Positions 1 through 4,478 of a stretch of DNA of 8,985 bases are shown in pieces (position 1 is the first letter of the stretch; each line of letters starts with the position of its first letter). The notes under the pieces were generated by a model, which worked only from the letters and a program-made list of their open reading frames with translations, did no database searches and was not told where the DNA came from. The translations under genes were made by a program, and so were the position numbers. Location: NCBI GenBank assembly GCA_007124105.1, contig SLFT01000471.1, forward strand, positions 1 through 8,985, in the 5' to 3' direction. The DNA comes from Candidatus Hydrogenedentota bacterium. Its GTDB lineage: Bacteria > Hydrogenedentota > Hydrogenedentia > Hydrogenedentales > CAITNO01.

Positions 1-663
1 CGGCGTCCATCCCGGGGGCGCGTAGCCCGCCGGTGGATTCTTGAGCAACAAGGAGCCCAGCACAACCGCCACCAGAAAGATGATGCCGAGGGTCATGAAT
101 GTGTTGAACACGCCCACCTGGGGCATGGAAAACAGATTGACGCCAAAGAGTCTGTAATAGCCGCCGTCAATCAGCGCGCGCGCCAGGGGCGCGAAGAAGA
201 AAGCGCCGGCCCCGAATCCAGCGACGGCAAGCCCCGTAATGAGTCCGCGCTTGTCCGGGAACCATTTCACGCATGTGGCAATAGGGCATACATAGGCCAT
301 GCCGATACCAATGCCGCCCAGAATAGCGAATGTGAAGATCAGCCAGGCGAGGGCCATATTGCCCGAGAATGCGCCGGTGAATTTGGACAGGATAAGACCT
401 GTTCCCAGGACAATGCCGCCGGTGACGCCTACAATGCGTGGTCCGAGTTTATCCTGGATGCGTCCGCCGAAAATAACCGCGAGCGCGAATGCGGCCAGCA
501 CCAGCTGCGCGGGAAGGGTTACCTGGGTCTCGCTCCAGTCTTCAAATACGCCCCGCAGCGGCGTTTGGAACACGCTCCAGATATATACAGCGCCCAGGCT
601 GACTTGTATCACAAGCGCGCCCAGAACGATCATCCAACGGTTGGTAAGTTTTTCATCTGCCAT
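1..663 (-). CDS. OFA-family MFS transporter (oxalate/formate antiporter-like), N-terminal 221 residues, cut by window edge
   Basis: Inner-membrane carrier of the major facilitator superfamily, most like the OFA (oxalate:formate antiporter) group that moves small mono- and dicarboxylates. Read on the minus strand from ATG at 663 it gives 221 residues with no stop before the left edge. About six hydrophobic segments are visible (near residues 10-30, 50-66, 76-93, 104-128, 140-160, 185-207), i.e. half of the usual 12. Between helices 2 and 3 lies the MFS motif GGRIQDKLGPR (66-76). The stretch KWFPDKRGLITGLAVAGFGA (about 133-152) and the NPPAGYAPPGW linker (209-219) are typical of OFA proteins. 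A ribosome-binding site GGGAGG (complement of 673-678) lies nine bases before the ATG. It follows acs on the same strand after 137 bases, so acetate or a related carboxylate is a plausible substrate. That is inference from position; the true substrate cannot be read from half a protein. Confidence 0.88.
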   Translation of the reverse strand, partial: MADEKLTNRWMIVLGALVIQVSLGAVYIWSVFQTPLRGVFEDWSETQVTLPAQLVLAAFALAVIFGGRIQDKLGPRIVGVTGGIVLGTGLILSKFTGAFSGNMALAWLIFTFAILGGIGIGMAYVCPIATCVKWFPDKRGLITGLAVAGFGAGAFFFAPLARALIDGGYYRLFGVNLFSMPQVGVFNTFMTLGIIFLVAVVLGSLLLKNPPAGYAPPGWTP

Positions 664-731
664 GTTTTCAAGCCTCCCGCGCCGCGCGCAAAGCGGGCGC
701 ATCTTATTTGGTGTGATCGAGTGAATTGGAA

Positions 732-766
732 CGGGCGCCGACGCCCGGCAGGGCCGCCGGCGCCCG
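732..766. repeat. GC-rich inverted repeat between acs and the OFA transporter gene
   Basis: CGGGCGCCG (732-740) is the exact reverse complement of CGGCGCCCG (758-766), giving a 9-bp stem with a 17-base loop. A shorter alternative hairpin pairs CGGGCG (732-737) with CGCCCG (742-747). On the minus strand, the direction of acs, the stem is preceded by six T and followed by TTCCAATT. It therefore lacks the T-tract after the stem that an intrinsic terminator needs. It may instead stabilise the acs mRNA end or lower read-through into the transporter gene. Confidence 0.5.
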
Positions 767-800
767 AAAAAACGCAAACGGAATAAACGAAGAAGAAGGG

Positions 801-2804
801 TTATTTCTTCATCAAACGGTTATGCTCTTCGATAAGCGCGTCCACAACGGTGGGGTCCGCCAGCGTGGTGGTGTCGCCCACCTGATCAATGGCGTCCTCG
901 GCAATCTTGCGCAGGATGCGCCGCATGATTTTACCCGAACGCGTCTTCGGCAGCGCCGGAGCGAACTGAAGCACATCGGGCGCGGCGATGGGACCGATTT
1001 CGCTGCGCACGTGAACGATGAGTTCCTTGCGCAGTTCTTCGGTCGGGTCAACGCCTTCGTTGAGCGTTACATAGGCGTACAGCGCCTGGCCTTTGATGTC
1101 GTGCGGCATGGGCGCCACGGCGGCCTCGGCCACTTTCGCGTGGCTGACCAGCGCGCTTTCGACCTCGGCGGTGCCGATGCGGTGACCGGACACGTTCACG
1201 ACGTCGTCAATACGGCCCATGAGCCAATAGTCGCCGTCGGCGTCTTTGCGGCAGCCGTCGCCCGAGAAGTACAAGTCGTTGTACATGGTGAAATAGGTGT
1301 CAATAAAGCGCTCGTGGTCGCCCCACATGGTGCGCATCATGCCGGGCCACGGCTTGCGGATGCAGAGTTTGCCGCCTTCATTCACGTCCACTTCGCTGCG
1401 GTCGTCGCGCAGGATAACGGGGTCAACGCCGAAGAAGGGTTTGCTCGCGCTGCCCGGTTTCAGGGTCATGCACGGCAGCGGCGTAATCATGAAGCCGCCG
1501 GTCTCGGTCTGCCACCAGGTATCCATAATCGGGCATTTTTCCTTGCCCACCACCTTGTAATACCACATCCACGCTTCCGGATTGATGGGTTCGCCCACGG
1601 AACCCAGGATGCGCAGCGAGCTGAGGTCGTATTTGTTGACGAAATCATCGCCCTTCTGGATAAGCGCGCGAATGGCGGTTGGCGCGGTGTAGAACTGGTT
1701 GCACTTGAATTTTTCGACAATGTGCCAGAAGCGCCCGGCGTCGGGATAGGTAGGTACGCCCTCGAACATGAGCGATGTGGCGCCGTTTGTCAGCGGCCCG
1801 TACACGATATAGCTGTGTCCGGTGACCCAGCCGATATCCGCGGTACACCAGTACATGTCGTCTTCGCGCAGATCGAATATATACTTATGGGTCAGCGACG
1901 TATGCAGCAGATAGCCGCCGGTGGTATGAACCACGCCCTTGGGCTTGCCAGTGGAGCCTGATGTGTAAAGGATAAACAGCGGGTCTTCGGCGTTCATCGG
2001 CTCCGCCGGGCAATCCGCGCTGGCATCTTTCATCAGGTCTTCGTACCACAGGTCGCGCCCTTCCTTCATGTCGCAGGGCTCGTCGTTGCGCTTGACCACG
2101 ACACACTTCTCAATGCTCTTGGATTCGGGCTTCTCCATTGCCGCGTCGGCAATGTCCTTCAATTTGATGCTTTTGCCCGCGCGCAGCGACACATTGGACG
2201 TGATGATCATTTTGCAGGTGGCGTCTTCGGTACGCGTTGCAATGGCGTCCGCGCTGAAACCGCCAAACACGATGGAGTGAATGGCGCCAATACGCGTACA
2301 GGCCAGCATTACAATGGGCAGCTCGATAATCATGGGCAGATAGATACAAATCCGGTCGCCCTTTTTGACGCCAAGGCTTTTCAATACGTTGGCGAATTTG
2401 CAGACTTCCGTGTGCAATTCTTTATAGGTCATCCTGATAACGTCGTCTTCAGGTTCGCCCTGCCAGACCAACGCTACCTTGTTTTCCCGTTCCGTGCCAA
2501 GGTGACGGTCCAGGCAGTTCACGGAAACATTCAACTCGCCATCCTTAAACCAGGTATGCTCAATGATGCGCTTTTCCGTGTCCCAAGTGTACTCAAGCCC
2601 TTTGGTGGGCTCCTTGGACCATGCCAACGTCTTGGCCTGCTCCAGCCAGAAAGCGCTGGAATCATCGGCTACCGACGCCTCCCACATCTTCTTGTACTCA
2701 TCCAAGGTCTTGATGGCGGCGTTGGCCGTGATTTCAGGCGGAGGCGGAAACTTGCGGTCTTCGGTCATCAACGAGCTGATGGCTTTCTTGTCTTCGGTCC
2801 CCAT
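801..2804 (-). CDS. acs: acetyl-CoA synthetase (acetate--CoA ligase, AMP-forming)
   Basis: Cytoplasmic enzyme that converts acetate, ATP and CoA to acetyl-CoA, AMP and PPi through acetyl-adenylate. The protein is 667 residues from the chosen start, close to the usual ~650. Visible in order: N-terminal ACAS region (about 25-85, DEYKKMWEAS), P-loop-like A3 motif TSGSTGKPKG (281-290), TADIGWVTGH (321-330), WWQTETGG (430-437) with the Trp that shapes the small acetate pocket, SGDG (514-517), GRIDD hinge (530-534), SGHRIGTAE (539-547), and TRSGKIMRR with catalytic Lys625, the lysine reversibly acetylated in many Acs enzymes. The start at 2804 is preferred over an in-frame ATG 21 codons upstream (2867). 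GGGAG sits eight bases before it, and the upstream 21 residues do not resemble the family. The OFA transporter gene follows on the same strand. Identity is firm. Acetate over propionate is inferred from the Trp pocket and overall likeness. Confidence 0.97.
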   Translation of the reverse strand: MGTEDKKAISSLMTEDRKFPPPPEITANAAIKTLDEYKKMWEASVADDSSAFWLEQAKTLAWSKEPTKGLEYTWDTEKRIIEHTWFKDGELNVSVNCLDRHLGTERENKVALVWQGEPEDDVIRMTYKELHTEVCKFANVLKSLGVKKGDRICIYLPMIIELPIVMLACTRIGAIHSIVFGGFSADAIATRTEDATCKMIITSNVSLRAGKSIKLKDIADAAMEKPESKSIEKCVVVKRNDEPCDMKEGRDLWYEDLMKDASADCPAEPMNAEDPLFILYTSGSTGKPKGVVHTTGGYLLHTSLTHKYIFDLREDDMYWCTADIGWVTGHSYIVYGPLTNGATSLMFEGVPTYPDAGRFWHIVEKFKCNQFYTAPTAIRALIQKGDDFVNKYDLSSLRILGSVGEPINPEAWMWYYKVVGKEKCPIMDTWWQTETGGFMITPLPCMTLKPGSASKPFFGVDPVILRDDRSEVDVNEGGKLCIRKPWPGMMRTMWGDHERFIDTYFTMYNDLYFSGDGCRKDADGDYWLMGRIDDVVNVSGHRIGTAEVESALVSHAKVAEAAVAPMPHDIKGQALYAYVTLNEGVDPTEELRKELIVHVRSEIGPIAAPDVLQFAPALPKTRSGKIMRRILRKIAEDAIDQVGDTTTLADPTVVDALIEEHNRLMKK

Positions 2805-2836
2805 AGGTTCTCCCTTTCTTGTTGTTGTGAACTCCC

Positions 2837-2856
2837 GGTGGGCCAGATTACCCACC
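2837..2856 (-). promoter_or_regulatory. hairpin in the acs 5' leader
   Basis: GGTGGG (2837-2842) and CCCACC (2851-2856) pair perfectly around an eight-base loop, 32 bases before the acs start codon. It would fold in acs mRNA if transcription begins farther upstream. It does not cover the ribosome-binding site. A regulatory role is inference. Confidence 0.3.
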
Positions 2857-2881
2857 ATCCATACCATGTTATACGTTACGT

Positions 2882-2895
2882 GAACGAAATCGTTC
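2882..2895. promoter_or_regulatory. perfect palindrome upstream of acs, candidate operator
   Basis: GAACGA-AA-TCGTTC is a two-fold symmetric 14-mer with 6-base arms, centred 84-85 bases before the acs start codon. Symmetry and position suit a dimeric transcription factor site. No convincing -35/-10 pair could be placed around it, so its relation to the acs promoter is unknown. Confidence 0.3.
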
Positions 2896-3260
2896 TTCTA
2901 TTGCAAACCACGCGACATACAAACGCCACGCAGGCAATACTCCTGTACCCTTGGAACAGCAGGCGCTTACACGCTGGCCATTTGGCTACAACCGTGAACA
3001 GCCACTTTTTTTGCAAACATACAGCCCTGAAAATACTACCTACCGTTCGTTATACGCCATTGTATACGACCGCGACAGCCATTTGCAAATACTTCCCCAT
3101 CGCGGGCGTTTCCCGTCACAACCCAGCGTCGCGTCAGCACTCTTTCATGGCAGCGCATTACCTCTGCGCGTCGGGGCTATTTGTGTACAGAAACACAGCG
3201 CCATAGCGAACAAAGCAATCTGTGAAACCCAGATTGCCGCATCGCGCGCGCCCTGCCGAT
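2896..3260. other. gene-free stretch upstream of acs
   Basis: No supported gene lies between the acs leader and the IS remnant. Open frames crossing this stretch have no ribosome-binding site, no recognisable family and a composition typical of chance ORFs. It holds a seven-T run (3006-3012) just after a weak 5-bp stem (TGGCT 2983-2987 with AGCCA 3000-3004), and a small TATAC/GTATA inverted repeat (3051-3066). It also holds the 8-bp hairpin listed at 3215-3237. The acs promoter should lie here or just downstream, on the minus strand. Confidence 0.5.
3215..3237. repeat. 8-bp perfect inverted repeat just outside the IS remnant
   Basis: GCAATCTG (3215-3222) and CAGATTGC (3230-3237) pair exactly around the seven-base loop tgaaacc. 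On the minus strand the stem is followed by TTTGTTCGC, too weak a T-tract for a clear terminator. It lies about 24 bases before the probable left end of the IS256-family remnant. It may be the tail of something older at the insertion site, a protein-binding site or an RNA hairpin. Confidence 0.4.
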
Positions 3261-3287
3261 AGTGTAAGATACTTTCTGTAAACTGAC
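3261..3287 (+). repeat. candidate left terminal inverted repeat of the IS remnant
   Basis: This stretch lies about 80-107 bases before the transposase start, where an IS256-type left end is expected, and its composition differs from the G/C-rich sequence just before it (3241-3256). The partner end is missing, so it cannot be confirmed by pairing within this window. Confidence 0.35.
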
Positions 3288-3306
3288 TGGACAAAGGCGG
3301 TCATCA

Positions 3307-3330
3307 TTTGGTTCACTCTTGGTGAACAAA
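3307..3330. repeat. hairpin in the transposase leader
   Basis: GTTCAC (3311-3316) and GTGAAC (3322-3327) pair around tcttg. TTT (3307-3309) and AAA (3328-3330) extend the stem past one bulged G, and a seven-A run follows. It lies 38 bases before the transposase start. Hairpins near an IS end can limit transposase expression from outside transcription; that role here is inference. Confidence 0.35.
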
Positions 3331-3367
3331 AAAAGCGGTCCAATGGGCCTAACCAAAAGGAGAGCAA

Positions 3368-3631
3368 ATGATGACCCGTAAACAGTGTGCCGGATTTTTG
3401 GAACAAATTCAAGAAAATGGCGGTTCGGACGTGATGTTGGAGATGCTTCGGCTGATGGTTCAGACGGTACTTGAGGAAGGCATCACACGCCATATAGGCG
3501 CTCAGCCTTATGAGCGCGGCGTCACGCGCCGTGGTTACCGCAACGACTACAAGCCGTGCGCGGTGAAGACGCATCTTGCCGTGTTTAGTATCCCGTCTGG
3601 CTATGTGGTAAAATCTGTCAAGATAATGTGA
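3368..3631 (+). pseudogene. truncated IS256-family (mutator-type) transposase, N-terminal fragment
   Basis: Only 87 residues remain of a family usually about 400 long. Residues 1-74 carry the N-terminal pattern: a helical start (CAGFLEQIQENGGSDVMLEM), then LRLMVQTVLEEGITRHIGAQ, then the hallmark PYERGVTRRGYRNDYKP (48-64) and VKTHLAVFSI. The family normally continues into the DDE catalytic domain. Here it changes at about residue 75 to an unrelated tail (SGYVVKSVKIM) and stops at TGA 3629-3631, so all catalytic residues are lost. The ribosome-binding site AAGGAG just before the paired ATG codons (3368, 3371) is intact, so a short non-functional peptide might still be made. The reading frame runs to 24 bases before the DUF4258 start, so its transcription could feed that pair. 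Confidence 0.85.
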
Positions 3632-3654
3632 AACGGCTCAAGAGGTATCACCGC

Positions 3655-3876
3655 ATGGATATTCGCATCAGCAGGCACGCCAGGCGACGGTTAAAGGAGC
3701 GGAAAATTGTTTACGATGAGATTGTCGAGGCAATAAATAATCCGGATGAAATTACCCCTTCAATTAAGGAAAGGCTTAATTATCACAAAACCATAGGCAG
3801 CAAGCATCTCAAGGTGACTTGCAAAAAGGACCATGAGGGAATGGTAATTATCACTGTTGTTGACAAAAAGGTGTAG
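3655..3876 (+). CDS. DUF4258 family small protein, putative toxin-like partner
   Basis: A 73-residue basic protein matching the DUF4258 pattern. It has an N-terminal RISRHARRRLKERKI (4-18) with the His-Ala-x-x-Arg arrangement, an acidic helix ending in NNPDEI (28-33), and a beta-rich second half (HLKVTCKK, GMVIITVVDKK). These proteins resemble RelE-like folds in size and layout, and the family has been proposed as a toxin component; no activity can be shown from sequence. ATG 3655 is chosen over an in-frame GTG at 3628: GAGG sits nine bases before the ATG, and the extra nine residues fall outside the family pattern. The DUF2283 gene follows after 12 bases, with its ribosome-binding site starting in this gene's stop codon, so the two should be translated together. 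Base use is visibly A/T-richer than in acs or lipA, which suggests horizontal acquisition. Confidence 0.8.
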   Translation: MDIRISRHARRRLKERKIVYDEIVEAINNPDEITPSIKERLNYHKTIGSKHLKVTCKKDHEGMVIITVVDKKV

Positions 3877-3888
3877 GAGCACAAAACA

Positions 3889-4116
3889 ATGAAAATCGAA
3901 TATGACGATGACGCAGATGCCCTATATATCCGCATCCAGAACAAAGAAGTCTTCCGTACGCACGAGATAGAGGAGGGTGTTAATGTTGACTTGGATGAAC
4001 AGGGTGCAGTGATTGGTCTCGAAATTATTGGCGCCGCCGAGCGCTATGATCGTAATGACCTCTTTAATATTGCAACGGAGAACCTCGCATGGGAAACAGG
4101 CGCCAAAGCTGTTTGA
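3889..4116 (+). CDS. DUF2283 family small protein, putative antitoxin-like partner
   Basis: A 75-residue acidic protein with the standard DUF2283 signature: KIEYDDDADALYIRI (2-16), then EIEEGVNVDLDEQGAVIGLEII (about 26-47). The family is a small beta-sheet protein. It is often found next to DUF4258 genes, and this order (basic DUF4258 first, acidic DUF2283 second) looks like a toxin-antitoxin pair. The tail after residue 48 (AAERYDRNDLFNIATENLAWETGAKAV) is longer and looks helical; it could be the part that binds the partner. GGAG starts in the stop codon of the upstream gene, nine bases before this ATG. No DNA-binding domain is evident, so self-repression, if any, would need another part. 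The family call is firm; the antitoxin role is inference. Confidence 0.82.
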   Translation: MKIEYDDDADALYIRIQNKEVFRTHEIEEGVNVDLDEQGAVIGLEIIGAAERYDRNDLFNIATENLAWETGAKAV

Positions 4117-4195
4117 AAAGTAATGCTGGGAATTAGTCTTCCGTATTCGCAACGATGTTTCGGGTCACGAACAAAAAAAGCAACCTTGAACTAAC

Positions 4196-4210
4196 GCGGG
4201 CATGGCCCGC
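4196..4210. repeat. short GC-rich hairpin downstream of the DUF2283 gene
   Basis: GCGGGC (4196-4201) pairs with GCCCGC (4205-4210) around ATG. No T-tract follows, so it is at best a poor intrinsic terminator for the DUF pair. Confidence 0.35.
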
Positions 4211-4214
4211 AACC

Positions 4215-4232
4215 CAGAAAAAGTATTTTCTG
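4215..4232. repeat. 7-bp hairpin CAGAAAA/TTTTCTG
   Basis: CAGAAAA (4215-4221) and TTTTCTG (4226-4232) pair perfectly around AGTA. It lies five bases after the GC-rich hairpin. Together, the GC-rich stem and this U-containing stem could end transcription of the DUF pair, but neither alone is canonical. Confidence 0.4.
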
Positions 4233-4234
4233 TG

Positions 4235-4311
4235 TATATTGTTCACGCTTTAGTGTGCGGGGCAACACACTGTACGCGAACAAGTTAGCACGCTAAAACG
4301 TGAACAACATA
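4235..4311. repeat. large imperfect inverted repeat, 24-base arms
   Basis: Arms 4235-4258 and 4288-4311 pair at 21 of 24 positions. The exceptions are 4238/4308, 4248/4298 and a T-G wobble at 4254/4292. The core TTGTTCACG/CGTGAACAA (4239-4247 with 4299-4307) is a perfect 9 bp. The 29-base middle contains CACAC (4266-4270), which can pair with GTGTG (4253-4257) of the left arm and so compete with the long stem. It lies 167 bases before the secreted-protein gene. It could be a small mobile-element relic (MITE-like), a structured leader RNA or a protein-binding site; the sequence does not decide. Confidence 0.6.
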
Positions 4312-4478
4312 CGATAACTTCTTTGTGTTAATGATAGAAGACGAGCGATAAGGCAATAATATGTCTACGCGCATCATGTCAACAAAGATTTTTATCCGTA
4401 AACGGCGACCCTCTTTGTCCCGTCAGTATACGGAACGATCGTAAACCATTCAAAACGAGCGCATGGAGGATTCAAAAG

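Larger units (their letters stand above)
3261..3590 (+). mobile_element. IS256-family insertion sequence remnant (left end and start of transposase only)
   Basis: The stretch from about 3261 holds a probable left terminal repeat (around 3261-3287, containing ACTTTCTGTAAACTGA), an untranslated leader, and the transposase start at 3368. Similarity to IS256-family transposases stops near base 3590. No good inverted copy of the left end is seen to the right before 4478, so the right part appears deleted or replaced. Both boundaries are estimates; the right one could be off by tens of bases. The IS256 assignment rests on the transposase fragment. Confidence 0.6.
4117..4478. other. gene-free stretch with clustered inverted repeats
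   Basis: No gene is supported between the DUF2283 gene and the secreted protein. The first part holds a seven-A tract in GAACAAAAAAAGC (4169-4181), identical over 13 bases to 3324-3336. Next come three inverted repeats in a row (4196-4210, 4215-4232, 4235-4311). The last 165 bases are A/T-rich and should hold the promoter of the secreted protein, but no convincing -35/-10 pair was found. An 8-base palindrome ACGATCGT (4435-4442) lies 36 bases before the start codon. Confidence 0.5.

Noticed and set aside
726..1961. 411-codon open frame on the plus strand inside acs
   Set aside because: Antisense shadow of acs: no ribosome-binding site, no recognisable domain, and acs on the other strand has full family motifs.
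2805..2867. N-terminal extension of acs to the ATG at 2867
   Set aside because: Adds 21 residues not typical of the family, while the start at 2804 has a well-placed GGGAG.
2983..3012. Terminator-like 5-bp stem followed by seven T on the plus strand
   Set aside because: The stem is short with a 12-base loop, and no plus-strand gene ends upstream.
2277..3206. 309-codon plus-strand open frame spanning the acs start and its upstream region
   Set aside because: Mostly antisense to acs. The part beyond acs shows no family pattern and no supported start, so it is a chance absence of stops.
2951..3262. 103-codon plus-strand open frame in the gene-free stretch
   Set aside because: Starts with TTG without a ribosome-binding site, and its sequence looks like random translation.
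3158..3574. 138-codon minus-strand open frame opposite the transposase fragment
   Set aside because: Antisense shadow of the transposase fragment and the IS leader, with no recognisable family.
3628..3654. GTG start for the DUF4258 gene
   Set aside because: ATG 3655 has GAGG at a good distance and matches the expected domain start.
4215..4240. Possible right terminal repeat of the IS remnant (CAGAAAAAGTATTTTCTGTG)
   Set aside because: It resembles the complement of the left end only over a few A/T-rich bases; the match is not convincing.
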